Assembly (NCBI GenBank): GCA_019671135.1
Contig: JAHRHY010000009.1
Coordinates: 1,054,001-1,118,000, forward strand
Origin: Linnemannia hyalina
Lineage: Eukaryota > Mortierellomycota > Mortierellomycetes > Mortierellales > Mortierellaceae
Length of the DNA stretch: 64,000 bases
Direction of reading: 5' to 3'
Shown here: in pieces, positions 1-13,395 of the stretch
Layout: the number at the start of each line of letters is the position of its first letter
Position numbering within the stretch: position 1 is the first letter of the stretch
Program-made: the position numbers and the translations under genes
Notes under the pieces: model-generated
Databases searched by the model: none
Seen by the model: only the letters and a program-made list of their open reading frames with translations
Told to the model about the DNA's origin: nothing

Positions 1-121
1 TAATGTCCCTGATCTTTGGTCTGTGGTCAGCCAAAAAAAGTGAACTCCCATGTGAAAAATAAAGATCTTGCTAATAACATTTTACCCGTCACCCGTCCCT
101 CGTCTCTGTCTGCTCATATAG

Positions 122-573
122 ATTCATCGTCAACCGTCTCTTGGTCCCCTACATTATGGAGTCCCTCCGCATCGTTGAGCGTGGCGAGGCTACCCCCCAG
201 GACGTCGATGTCGCCATGAAGCTCGGTGCTGGTTTCCCCATGGGTCCCTTCGAGCTCGCCGACGTAAGTTTTTCTTCTTCAATAGATGCTCTCTTTGTTT
301 CTCCTCTTTTCGGAGCATTACTTGTGGTTCCAGGCAATCACCGATCATTCATCAAACTAACACACGCCTCTTTTGTTTCGCCACCTGTTCCTTTAGTTCG
401 TTGGTCTGGATACCATGAAGTTCATTGTCGATGGCTGGCGCAAGGAGGGCAAGATCGACGACAACTTGGTCGCTCCCGTCAAGTTGTTGGACGAACTTGT
501 TGCCCAGGGTAACTTTGGACGCAAGTCTGGACAGGGTTTCTACCCTTACAACGGCGTCGGAGGCAAGAAGTAA
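122..573 (+). CDS. HADH: 3-hydroxyacyl-CoA dehydrogenase, C-terminal part (gene runs off the left edge)
   Basis: Two exons are visible, 122-263 and 397-573, joined by a GT-AG intron (264-396). Positions 1-121 look like the preceding intron, ending TATAG. The joined frame reads [14 protein letters not shown], then [15 protein letters not shown], then [14 protein letters not shown], and ends [14 protein letters not shown] plus a short tail. These are hallmarks of the C-terminal 3HCDH domain of short-chain L-3-hydroxyacyl-CoA dehydrogenase. The family oxidises 3-hydroxyacyl-CoA to 3-ketoacyl-CoA with NAD+ in beta-oxidation, usually in mitochondria. The NAD-binding Rossmann half and the catalytic His-Glu pair lie outside the window, so activity and targeting cannot be judged. 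The C-terminus GGKK is not a peroxisomal PTS1. A bacterial-type butyryl-CoA pathway enzyme of the same fold is the alternative. Confidence 0.9.
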
Positions 574-1266
574 AATAACAAAAGAAGTGCACTTGACTGA
601 ATTAAAAAAACCAACAATGTAGATTTACAACTCGCTTTCTTCATCAGAATGAGCGCGCGTCTTTTTTTTTTTTTTTTTTTTTTTTTTTTGGGATCATGGC
701 AGAAGGCAGACGGAATCGAGCGTGGGAGGAGAAGTCAAGATTTACAAGGAATCATTGCACACGCAGACATAGCGGGGTATTCTTTTCCTGCAAGAACGCG
801 GGGAAACGAGGAAACGAGGAAACGAGGATCCAAGAATGATTAAAATTCACAAAGCAAGAGCTTCCTGCGGACCTGTTAAACAAGGCTCTGACAGACACAA
901 AATGAAGAGCAAAGACATAGTGAATGAGGAACTATCACTTTGGGCTTTTTACGCGTCCGTTCCACTTGTCCCCAGATACTACGACCTGACTATGTTCCAG
1001 CGATTTCCAGGTACAACATCTCACTTTTTTAGTCTCTTGAATCCAAGCAAACAGTGGTCATTCGTAACCGCCACCACCCAACTGGATAAGACCATTCATA
1101 AAGAAATCGACCAGCGATCCATTTATTCTTTTTTTTTTAGTAGATTTTTTTTGTTGGTCTCGTAGTTACTTGTTACTTGTACCACGGCTGAACTAGACTG
1201 TGCTTTGCAAGAGACAATGGGGTACTAGGAGGTGTGTGTGTATGAGAGAGCAAAAGGATGGCCAGC
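574..1266. other. Convergent intergenic region
   Basis: This stretch lies between the 3' ends of the dehydrogenase (+) and the monooxygenase (-), so it should hold both 3' UTRs. It contains a long T run (about 661-689) and three copies of a 9-base GAAACGAGG unit at about 802-828. No supported gene was seen. Confidence 0.6.
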
Positions 1267-2211
1267 TCAAGAGCGAACGAGGCCGAGGTCAAGGCCGTGC
1301 TTGCCAGCAGGTCCTCCACAGGCAAAGTAACCTCCCAAGTTCAACTGCTTCTCTCTACGATCAGGGCCCGAAGATTTGGCAGACTTTCCATCACCAACAG
1401 CATGGATATCCATCTTCTCGCCCTTTGACTTGACATCCGCAACCGTCATCTCCAACTCTGGCAAGATTCCCTTCTTATCATCACCATGGATGATCACATT
1501 GGCACAGTGATGGTAGAACTGCTCAGTCGAGTAAGCAGTCCACGAGAACGAGAACAGACACTTGTTGGAGTCTGTGCAAGAGGGGACGTTCTTGGGGATG
1601 AGGACGGGCCATTCGTAGTAGATGTCGGGGCAGGTCTTGGTGTATTGACCAATGACGTTCCAGGTCTTGCCGGCGTCGTACGAGAGTGAGAACTCGCAAG
1701 CGCCGCCACCGTGGCGGGATTGGCTGAGGCCCTTGGGTGGGGGGAAGGACTTGTAATCCTTGACTTCAAAGTTCCAGAAGCGGACTGGGATCACCTCGCC
1801 GGCTTTGTAGGTCGAGACTGGACCCTTCTTGTACCCGCCTTTTTTTTTGTTTGTTTATAGTATGCAAAGAAAAGGAAGGTGATGAGAAGTATTGAAGACG
1901 ATCGAAGACAAAAAAAAATGATGGGAGAGAGAATGAATGAACAAAGTATGAGTAAATGTGATACGTCAAGAAGTTGTCCTTTTTTTTATGTTTCAACAAA
2001 GGGAAAAGGAAATGAGGAGATGCTTACCGCAAGGGAAGGTCTTCTTGTCGTAACCGATCCAGGAGTGGACATCGCTTTGGAGATCGTTCGACCAAGGACC
2101 AGCCTGACCGGGAGGGTTGGACATGGCCATGTGGGCCGAGGTAGTGGACAGGAAGGAGAAAAGGGTGGTCGTGGCGACGAGCACGCTGCTTGCAAGAGTA
2201 GTGGCCTTCAT
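1267..2211 (-). CDS. Secreted lytic polysaccharide monooxygenase, AA11-like
   Basis: Two exons (2211-2028, 1838-1267) joined by a GT-AG intron encode 251 residues. Residues 1-26 form a signal peptide ending TTSA. Cleavage there exposes His27 (mature N-terminus HMAMSNPP), as required for the copper-binding histidine brace. A second candidate copper ligand is His104 in HGGGACEFSLSYD, a block typical of AA11-type enzymes. The segment FSWTAYSTEQFYHHCANV matches the late core of the fold. Family knowledge: these copper enzymes cleave chitin or related polysaccharides oxidatively outside the cell or in the wall. The substrate is not determined by the sequence. The C-terminus is short with no obvious carbohydrate-binding module. 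The start was chosen because it begins the signal peptide, and a TATA box lies about 170 bases upstream on the minus strand. Confidence 0.85.
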
Positions 2212-2252
2212 TGGAGACAAAGAAAAGGGTGAAAGGGTAGGTGGAAGGGTGG

Positions 2253-2306
2253 AGTTTTGTGGGTGGGTGGGGTTTTGTGGGTGGGTGGGGTTTTGTGGGT
2301 GGGTAG
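2253..2306. repeat. G-rich 18-bp minisatellite (3 units)
   Basis: Three near-identical units of the form GGTTTTGTGGGTGGGTGG occupy about 2251-2270 (slightly longer unit), 2271-2288 and 2289-2306. The array sits 40-95 bases upstream of the monooxygenase start, in its likely 5' leader. The plus strand has repeated G3-G4 runs capable of forming a G-quadruplex. That strand is the template for the minus-strand gene. Confidence 0.85.
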
Positions 2307-2376
2307 GGTAGGGGTAAGGTTGGATAGGGACTGTGAAGACAAAGTGAAGAAAAAAATGCCTTGCAAACAAAAGGGC

Positions 2377-2385
2377 CTTTTATAA
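2377..2385 (-). promoter_or_regulatory. TATA box of the monooxygenase gene
   Basis: The minus strand reads TATAAAAGG, a full TATA consensus, about 170 bases upstream of the start codon at 2211. The G-rich minisatellite lies between it and the coding region. Confidence 0.6.
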
Positions 2386-3120
2386 GAACAACATTTCGTT
2401 CTTTGCTGCTAGACTTTACCCGCTTTGGTTGTGGAGTGTCGGATAAAAATGAGAGATTAAAGGATCTAGGCATAATAACGGTCTGAAGCTACTGTTCATA
2501 GAGTTCACAACAACGAAGGGAGAAGAGGACTTCCCCTACCACAATTGCACTGCTGTCTTGTCAGCAAACAACCTTGTCGTGATGTTCTTTGGAATTAATT
2601 AGCAATTGACCCTAGCGCCGGAAATTTATCGATACTGCCTTGGTAATGTGGTGAGCCCTTCTCTCTCTGTGTGAGTGTGTGTGAGTGTGTTTGTGCAAGT
2701 GGTTTCGGGCCGTTGTGTGGATGATCTCTATTTTACCCATTTTCTCCCTGTCCTTGCCTTCATTTGTCTTTCTTCTGTTCCTCCCTAGCATTCCAGGTGG
2801 ACGCGTCTTGTTGATTCAGGCACACAAGGATCAAGCTTTCTCCTGGCATTTGTTTGAGATATGCTTTTTTAGAAGGCCCATAGGCCTTCACATGAATGAC
2901 ATCACCGAATTAAATCTTCAAGAATGATCGCAAACACTACAGAGCGGTTGTTTATTTTGATTTCAGTGCTGATTTTTTCTGCCCAGTGGAAGTGCCTCGC
3001 ACTTGAGGTGGGTTTGCCTTGAGGACCATGGGTCGGCCTCTTCCTTTCTTTCTTCCTTTCTCTCTCTCCCATCAAAAAAAACTTTTTTTTTTTTTTTTTC
3101 TTCACTTCTTCTTTTGATTC
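2386..3120. other. Divergent intergenic region before PABP-A
   Basis: Upstream DNA shared by the monooxygenase (-) and PABP-A (+). It contains a short TG/AG-rich stretch near 2660-2695 and pyrimidine-rich DNA with a T run near 3083-3099. No coding region was supported. Confidence 0.5.
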
Positions 3121-6062
<2,942 letters not shown>

Positions 6063-6402
6063 AGCGCTTGCTTCTTTTCCTTTCCGTCCCAAAAACCAAC
6101 ACCCAAATCGATCGGAAAATCATCAAATCCACGGATGAAGAAAAAAAAAAGAGGAGGACAAAAAAACTGAGGCGTGTAGGATTGTGAGGTGGTTTTGGAA
6201 AGAGGATGAAAGCAGGGAGGCGTCCGTCAAATGGCTGGTTCCTTTGTTCGTTGTTTGATACCACCACCTTTTTCACCTTTCTATTATTATTTTACCATTT
6301 TGCATTCTTTTCTTTTCATTTGCAGCCTTTTTCCTTTTTTTTTTTTTGTTGAAGAACTAAGAGTACGAGGAGAGAAATAACCAACAAAGAATAAATGATT
6401 CA

Positions 6403-6440
6403 GCCTGGGCAAAGGTTTCTCGAAAGAGAGAAAAAAAAAA
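6403..6440 (+). other. Conserved 3' element downstream of PABP-A
   Basis: GCCTGGGCAAAGGTTTCTC is followed by GAAAGAGAG and an A run. The same element occurs after PABP-B (about 22571) and, in slightly altered form, after PABP-C (about 38655), where the surrounding 3' flank is otherwise different. TTCTC and GAGAA can pair across a 4-5-base A-rich loop in both versions. It could be a 3' UTR or end-formation signal; the role is inferred. Confidence 0.45.
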
Positions 6441-6944
6441 TACTAAACGCATTCCACCCATTTAGTTGACATGTGTGTTTTATAGGATCTGCTTGTGATT
6501 GTGAAGTGGTTCTCTACTAATTACCTTGGTGAAACACACAACATGTTGTATCAATATCGTCCGCAAACGGATAGAACGAGGATGCTACGATGATAGGGTT
6601 GTTTCTTTTTTCTCACCACATTTTGGCAACCGCTCACATCCTCCCTTCGTCATTAGAGCAAAAGACAGGGTCCAATGAAACATGTGGAGTATAAACTTTC
6701 ATCTTTACTTTTTTTTCCTCAGGCACTGAGGCACTGGGGGGAAATGACGATCTATCCGTTGTTGACAACAGCTCAGAAAAGAACTCCTTGTTTTCCATCA
6801 TTCTCATGTTCGAATAAAAGGATCTCCTCGCTGACGCTAGTGGTTATTTTTGGTCTCTTTACCGCTGTATTGGAGCAGTGCAGGTATCCAAGCTACAGAC
6901 TTGATTGACGGAAGATGAAAAAAAAACGTGACGCTTTGCTCTTC

Positions 6945-7080
6945 TATCTTCTATTTTCATTTGAAGTCCCTCTGTGCTGTGGATGGGTTTGCCCTTTCTA
7001 CAAGTAAGAGGGTGTGACCGTTTAGGCACGGTCGCTTTTCTCAAGAAAAGAATACCAGGTAAATGTTTTCTTGAACATGG
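6945..7080 (+). repeat. Dispersed repeat, copy at 7 kb
   Basis: This ~135-base segment includes GTGGATGGGTTTGCCC, CTACAAGTAAGAGGGTGTGA and CTCAAGAAAAGAATACCAG. It matches, in reverse orientation, a segment at about 61157-61308 outside the duplicated block. The spacing is conserved apart from an expanded homopolymer at 61 kb. The element class is unknown, and no target-site duplications or terminal repeats could be fixed by eye. Confidence 0.7.
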
Positions 7081-10000
7081 TTCGAGCGTGGGAGGGGAAC
7101 GAGTAAGGGGAAGTGATGAGAACGACAGAGAGGAATATGGGCCTATGATCACATACCCTTATATTCATTATGGTTCACTGCGTGGTGCTCTTTAGATTGG
7201 TTTGCAGGGTGACATGGGGTACGAAGGAAAGTAGGGGTAATTTTTTTTTTTTTTTTCATAAACCAGATGGTTGTTGATACAAAGAAGATGACATAGACCT
7301 TGTTGGACTCTACAGAGTTCTCCTGCTGGTGGAGTTGAGCTTGGTGGTTGTATTGCTATCCTAGATGATCTTTCTTGCATCGACTTCATCGTCGACATTT
7401 TCTTTGTCCTCGGCATCCTAGGTCCAGGTTGTTGTAGCGGTGGCAAGAAACCCATATCATTGATCAAAAAACCATTGATAAAAAACGCGTTTCACTCGGA
7501 ATCAACGTGTGAAGGATTAAGCGTCCTTGTCTCAGATATACTCGTCCAAGGCGATCAGTCGCGTAAAATTTGTATCAGCTGGACCTACTTTCTTCTCCAT
7601 CTTGACTTTGTGATTTTCTGGAAGACTGTTCATCGCAACAGAAAGCGAAGGAGAAGAGAGAAATAAAGAAAGTGGCAAATGAGAATGGATGAGCAAGAGT
7701 GAAGTGAGGAAGACCAAGATAAGAGGGCGACACATGGAGTAGGTACAGGATGTATGTGCTTGTGGGTGTCCTCAAAAGACACAGTGGATTCGAAGAAAAG
7801 TTCGCTGGTCTCTATCATATGTGCAACATGTGTATCTCGTCTTGACCATGGAGTAGAGAATTGTGGCGATGGCCTAGCTAGCAGAAAAAAAAAGAGAGAA
7901 GAGTAAATGAAGTGGGAAGGAAGCCCTTCTGGTAATAAATAAAATGGATAGCATTGTCGCCAAGGTGAGTTTAGTTTCCACATGAGAAGGTAGTTCATTG
8001 ATAACGCATACGTGCTTTCTGAACATAGATTGAAACGAGAGAGGCACTTGGCAAGGTGTATTGTCTAAGAAGCGCCTTTTTCCTTTACCCATGGCCCCCA
8101 GCAGAGACAGACGAGGAGAAATGATACGATCATGATAGTTTTCCTTGTGAGGTGTTCTTTTGTGTGGAACAGTGGATAGTCGTGGGCGTTGAATCTAGGT
8201 ATTGGCATTTAGGGCGTCGGACGCAATCAAAGCGAGAGGGCTACGTAGGTTTTTGTAGTTTCTCGACATTGTTAGGCATCCGAAGGGAGGTGGATGGAAG
8301 GAAATGCGCGCAGTTTCCGAAAGCATTATTCCTTTTCTTTACTTTCTGCAAAGAGGGATCGGAAAGAGCGTGTCTGTGTAATGATCCCGAGGAGGAAAAG
8401 AGTCGCGACGAGAAAAAAGTGAAAGGAGCACGGTCCACAAAAGGAGATTTTTTTCTATTATGGTTTTCCGTTCTGTCTGAGCCAACAAAAACAAGGACAA
8501 GGTTCCGGAGAGCAGACAGCGGCCAGGCCCGGGAAGATGACGCGCTGAAAGTGGCAAATGAGGGAAGGTGGTGGTGGTGGAGACTTTCTTGCCAGTTATT
8601 CCTTTATTGAGAAGGGTGGTATGCATTGATCGCTGGATGGGTGACTGTGTTCCTTCCTTGTTCTTTTGACTCGCGCTAAGCGACACAAGGTAGGCATTCT
8701 CCTGTATGAGTCTCCCTCCCCTGGACACAATGAGAGGTGGCGATGCGGAAAATGACAATTTTTTGCAAGCACTTCCTTATCGCTGCCCTTGCTAAGCCAA
8801 GGTCGATTGACAAGGACAGAGGAACAGACATAGTCCGCGATATGAGACACACACAAAGACCGAACGAGTGCACGTCAGTCAAGAATGACAAATACATACA
8901 GCCATTGGACAGACGTGGTGAGTCCTCAATTTGCCACCACTTGTTCTTTTATGCCTGACAGAGCACCGCCCTCTTCGACTGTCTACTCTACCTCCAATTG
9001 CATGTTCTTGTGAGCATATGGGGAAAAAGAAAAGGCAAAAAGAAAAGGGCAAAAAGAAATCTACTCTATGGCCCGAACCTTCTTTTTTCCTGCACCCTTG
9101 CCATCCATCTTCCTCTGTCTCTCCCCTCTCCTTTTTTCTAAATTGCGATATTTTTTTGCCCTGTATGTCTCCTTTTGACTACAAGATGACAACATGTTTT
9201 CTATCTGTGTGTCCCTTGTGTGCCTGATACGCTCTGCTCGTTCACCATGAATGGACATCAAACGTCGTTGACCCAATCCATCCATCCTCGCATCCAAGAC
9301 GATAACCCTTGTAAACCATTACATCTCGTCAAGCAAACGTTGCTCTTGTTCATTCCCCTGCTTGGGCTGTCTCTTTTTTGATGGTGCGTGCGAAAAGGAG
9401 AGGAAGGGTCCAAAAGAAGGAATACGAGCAAAGGAAAGAAGGGAAAAAAGCGCCGGACTTCTTCTGTCTTTGCCATGCAGTGTGACCCTAAAACGACAAC
9501 GAATTATGCGCTTTATACTTCTTAGCCTGGCGAAGTCGATTGAGTCCAAAGGAAAAGTGTGTTGTGGAGAGTTACGTGCACAAAGCTCCACCAAGACAGT
9601 CAAGAAGGTGTCCTAGCAAGATAGATTGCAGAATAGGAATCGGAACTCTACCAACCATGTTCACTCTAATTGACCAACGACGATAGAGAAAGAAAAAAAA
9701 CGAGGTCCAATTGCAGCTGCGGCACTGTCGGCATTTGGTTATCATGTCTTTTCTACCACCTTATTTTCTTTTTGGCAGAATTGCCATATGTATGATAATG
9801 TGAAGCAATTGAAGGTGTACATGGTTCCCCACTGGCATGATGGGGTATTTATCAAACGAGAAGGCTATAGTATGGATGTCCTTCGAAGGGGTAGCTGTTG
9901 TTTATTTGTTTCTGTTGTTGAGGGAGTGTCGTGTCGATTTGTATGCCAATTATTCTTCGACCGGTTTCTACTGCTCTGCCTTCAGACCACTAAAAAGGAG

Positions 10001-10101
10001 CGATATCTAACTGCACACGGCCCTCGATAACCCCTCACACCTTCTCACTCGCCTTCGTGCTGCACCCGTGTAACAATTGCGCGGTAGAAAAGCGCCAAGG
10101 G

Positions 10102-10110
10102 TATAAAAAG
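10102..10110 (+). promoter_or_regulatory. TATA box of the C2H2 factor, copy 1
   Basis: TATAAAAAG lies about 285 bases before the start codon at 10393, followed by a long pyrimidine-rich leader. The arrangement is typical of fungal core promoters. Confidence 0.55.
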
Positions 10111-10392
10111 GGTGGGTCAATTGGCCCCTCCCCCCGTCCCTTTTTCTTCTTTTCGTCCCTTCCTTCCTTTCCTTTACCTCCGCTTCTTCTTTCACTTCTT
10201 CCACTTCCTTCCACTTCTACCTTCTTTCCCTGCTTGTACTCACTAGCACTCTGCTCCCCTACTCACTCAGTCGTTCACATAAACTCATAGCAACTGCTCA
10301 TTTTTACCCCTCTCTTTGCCAACTCAACCCAAACCGTGCTTTGCCACCCTCAAAAAACACACACAGATAGAATCAACACGCTGTTCGCTTCA

Positions 10393-12594
10393 ATGGCTGA
10401 CTACACCTCGTCCACTTCCTTCAACCCCTCCACCACCAACAACAACGCGTGGACTGCCTCCAACATGCCCTCCACCCACGCCTCGCCCGTCTCTGCCACC
10501 TTCCCTCTCGATGGCTTCACTCAACACACCCCCCAAGCTCCAATTCTCAGTCTGGCCCTTGCAGTCGACATCAGCGCCTCGCCCGCCTCGATTGACGACA
10601 CCAATATCACCACGGGAACACCTGCTTTGTTTGACTCTCTCAATCCCGACGTCAACACTATCGCGGTCTTGAACAACACCGTCGCCCCTCAGGACTTTTG
10701 CCTGTACGAGAGAATGGATCCCTCGGCCTTCGACTTTCCCCTCTTTGGCGACTCTTTTAAGCAGCAAAAGTTGAAGCAGGGAGGCTTGTTCCAGAACCAA
10801 TTGACGGACGAGGAACTGACCCTGGCACTCGACATGCAGCACCAGCAGCAGATGGGGCAACTGCGCTATATCCAATCGCACGCTATTGGATCCGACGACC
10901 TGTCGACAGCAGCAGCAGGCACCTCCTTTGGCGAGCACCCTCTCATCTCAGCTGACATGGGGTTCAGCAGCCCCATGTCAACGTCCGCCTCGAGCAACAA
11001 GGTCTCGTTTGGGTTCGACAGCCTCGCCGCGCTGATGGACGACTCCGCCCTTGATCTTAGTCATGTCACCGCTGCCATGAAGATCCAGGCCCAAGTTCCT
11101 TTCCACGACCACCAGCACCAGCACCAGCAGCAAACTCATGTCTTCTACACTCCTGGCCATGCTTCTGATACCCCTCTCCTTGACGCACCTTCGACCCCGT
11201 GCCTCAGCTCGCCCTTCAGTCCTTCCTTGGATACTCCGGCGATGCCCCACCTTGGCTTCAAGTTTGGCGGTGACTTTGGATGCGGCGACCAGATCCCCCT
11301 CTTTGGTACTGGTGGACCGATGTTTCCCTTCCAGTTGCCGATGCCCATTCAGCTTGGCCATGTGATGCAGTCAAGAGGAAGCGGCATGGTTGCGCCCCAA
11401 TCGACCCTTCTTAATGCCAGTCCCAATCCGCCTGCGCCACTCACATTCGGGGGGCTTTGCGAGTCTGAGTGTAACCTTATCACGTCCACCTCGTCCTCCA
11501 TCAAAAAGGAGGAAGAAGACACTGCAAAAATCTCCCACTTTTCCCTTTCCGACTTGTCGACTTCTTCCAACTCTCCCCTCTTCTCCGACTTTGACGACGA
11601 CAACAACTCTGACGACGACGATATGGACTTCAAGGACGATGCCGACGACGAGGATATGGAGTTCTTCGACGTCAAGTCCTCAGCCCCAGACCACAGCGCA
11701 GCAACCTCATCCTCCAACACCGTGGTTAGCTTCGTCTACAGCGGAAAGCGCAAGTCCACCAACGACGCTCCTCGTCCAGCCGCCTCGATCGCATTGGAAA
11801 GGCACTCGTCCATCTCTGGCAGAGACAACGACAAAGGCAACGACAGTGAGATCGATGCCGACGACCACCAAGCCGACTCGAACTATATCCCCGTCGCCAC
11901 CTTCATCCACAACCGCAAGCGAAAGGCAGTCCCCGCGCCCGCTTCCCCCTTCAAGAGGACTCGCCCGACGTTGGCGAGTCATTATGGGGGGAACAATGGA
12001 TCCTCCTCCTCCTTGTCCTCGTCCTCATTTGCCACCACCAAGCAGCAGTTCGATATGGAGACCGGCCCACTATCACCTTTGTCGAACCAGGACAAGCCGG
12101 ACAATCTGCCCCCAGCCCAACGGAGCTCCAACAAGCGAGGACCCGGCAAGAAGCGTCCCACCAGCAGCGATTGCCACCGACCCTTCGTCTGCGATCACCC
12201 CGACTGTGGCCGTGCGTTCAATCGCCTCTTCAACCTGCGCTCTCACGTACGAACCCACGACCCCAACTCTGAGCGCCCTTTTGTCTGCGAGGCGGACGAC
12301 TGCAAGAAGGCCTTCACCCGCAAGCACGACCTCCAGCGTCATGAAACATCAGTTCATCAGGGCCAGCGTCGATATGTCTGCGACACCTGCAAGAAATCCT
12401 TCTCTCGACAGGATGGACTCCGCCGCCACTACAGACGAGAGGTCAACAGGTGTGCTCCTGGCCAATTTGAGGGTGTCGAGGGAGAGGAGGACCATGTTGG
12501 CTTTGGAGAGGAGGACCATGTTGGCTTTGGAGATGAGGATGACGATGACTTTTCCGACGCGTCCGATACAGAGAATCGACATTCTGCGACTTGA
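10393..12594 (+). CDS. C2H2 zinc-finger transcription factor, copy 1
   Basis: A single exon encodes 733 residues from the first in-frame ATG (MADYTSSTSF). Three C2H2 fingers lie at about residues 598-690. Finger 1 has CDHPDCGRAF then HVRTH, finger 2 CEADDCKKAF then HETSVH, and finger 3 CDTCKKSF then H with a C-terminal variant. Spacing and sequence recall the Swi5/Ace2/Crz1 group of fungal factors. The N-terminal 400 residues are Ser/Thr/Pro/Gln-rich, like activation domains. A very acidic stretch lies at about 400-430 and a basic KRKAVPAPASPFKRTRP at about 507, a likely nuclear signal. Near the C-terminus an eight-to-nine-residue acidic unit (EEDHVGFG) is directly repeated. Nuclear DNA binding is expected; target genes are unknown. 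Copy 2 has the same protein sequence. Confidence 0.9.
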   Translation: MADYTSSTSFNPSTTNNNAWTASNMPSTHASPVSATFPLDGFTQHTPQAPILSLALAVDISASPASIDDTNITTGTPALFDSLNPDVNTIAVLNNTVAPQDFCLYERMDPSAFDFPLFGDSFKQQKLKQGGLFQNQLTDEELTLALDMQHQQQMGQLRYIQSHAIGSDDLSTAAAGTSFGEHPLISADMGFSSPMSTSASSNKVSFGFDSLAALMDDSALDLSHVTAAMKIQAQVPFHDHQHQHQQQTHVFYTPGHASDTPLLDAPSTPCLSSPFSPSLDTPAMPHLGFKFGGDFGCGDQIPLFGTGGPMFPFQLPMPIQLGHVMQSRGSGMVAPQSTLLNASPNPPAPLTFGGLCESECNLITSTSSSIKKEEEDTAKISHFSLSDLSTSSNSPLFSDFDDDNNSDDDDMDFKDDADDEDMEFFDVKSSAPDHSAATSSSNTVVSFVYSGKRKSTNDAPRPAASIALERHSSISGRDNDKGNDSEIDADDHQADSNYIPVATFIHNRKRKAVPAPASPFKRTRPTLASHYGGNNGSSSSLSSSSFATTKQQFDMETGPLSPLSNQDKPDNLPPAQRSSNKRGPGKKRPTSSDCHRPFVCDHPDCGRAFNRLFNLRSHVRTHDPNSERPFVCEADDCKKAFTRKHDLQRHETSVHQGQRRYVCDTCKKSFSRQDGLRRHYRREVNRCAPGQFEGVEGEEDHVGFGEEDHVGFGDEDDDDFSDASDTENRHSAT

Positions 12595-13395
12595 ATTCAC
12601 GAGCCAGCCTGTTGGCAACTCGACTATTACCCGACCAGCGACTCTAGACGATCAACAACTCATCAAGAAGTCACCCAGCCACGACGACATCCAGGCCTCC
12701 AATGGCCTCGATCCCTCGTCTATCACGACCCTGACCCCGACGTTTCCCTGGAACCCTGGAGATCAAACGACCTCCTCCCCTCAGAGTCGCTCTGACCCCG
12801 TCCACAACCAAACATCAACCTCTGGCTCCTGCTCGCACCTCCTCCCCCCAACTCACATATCTTTGGGACGAATGGCATATGTACAATAGCAATTCTTTGC
12901 AGACAATGCTTTTATTTCTTTTTGAACATCGAACAATAAATCACAGCGCTCTTGGTGCAATTGTAGCATTTGAAAAGTGGATTTTTTTAAAGTTCTGGTG
13001 GTCGGGGGGCGCAGAAAAATCTTTTTTTTTTGATTTCGCTTGAGCCGCTGACGCTGTGAACAAAACACGAGAGACTACTGCTTGTCGATGGTAAGATGAT
13101 GTTCTTGAAGCATACAAAAAGCTGTTATCCATGGTCTTGTTTTTTTTCCAGCGTCCTAGTCAATGAATGTGTCGGTAATGGAGTTCAGAGTCAGGACGAC
13201 CTTGACTGTAGGGTGTTGGTTGTCCCAAGGGTCAAGGCACCCATCATGGGTTGTGAAGCAGTCTCAGTCCTACCTAAGCCACTCAACAACACTTTCTTAT
13301 TTCTTTTTTTTTTTTGGTGCTCCATGGCTTTAACAAACCTTGACCTCCCCCCAACCAACCAAACCCTCCATCCTTTCAACAACAAGACATCAGCC
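12595..13395. other. Intergenic region, cargo copy 1
   Basis: This is the 3' region of the C2H2 factor followed by the upstream region of the PARP-type zinc-finger gene. It includes a poly(A)-signal-like AATAAA near 12945 and a T run near 13306-13316. No supported gene was seen, although an alternative reading frame of the upstream gene stays open into it. Confidence 0.5.

Larger units (their letters stand above)
6063..10101. other. Gene-poor stretch, cargo copy 1
   Basis: About 4 kb lies between PABP-A and the C2H2 factor. It holds the PABP 3' UTR, a dispersed repeat (about 6945-7080) and T/A homopolymers. Reading frames here are short and show no family motifs. One weak small spliced candidate is noted in the findings (7944-8124). 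The stretch may mainly be a long upstream regulatory region or produce non-coding RNA. Confidence 0.5.

Noticed and set aside
2024..2473. Minus-strand frame with repeated PPTKPH units over the minisatellite
   Set aside because: The repeat is in frame only because its period is 18. The frame conflicts with the signal peptide and start of the monooxygenase gene.
8152..8758. Overlapping open frames of 139-152 codons on both strands in the gene-poor stretch
   Set aside because: No motif, no splice logic and no sign of codon bias like the neighbouring genes.
11390..12889. 499-codon open frame overlapping the C2H2 factor in another frame and extending past its stop
   Set aside because: Low-complexity Ser/Thr/Pro/Arg translation, typical of a shadow of a C3-rich gene. 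The zinc fingers lie in the other frame.
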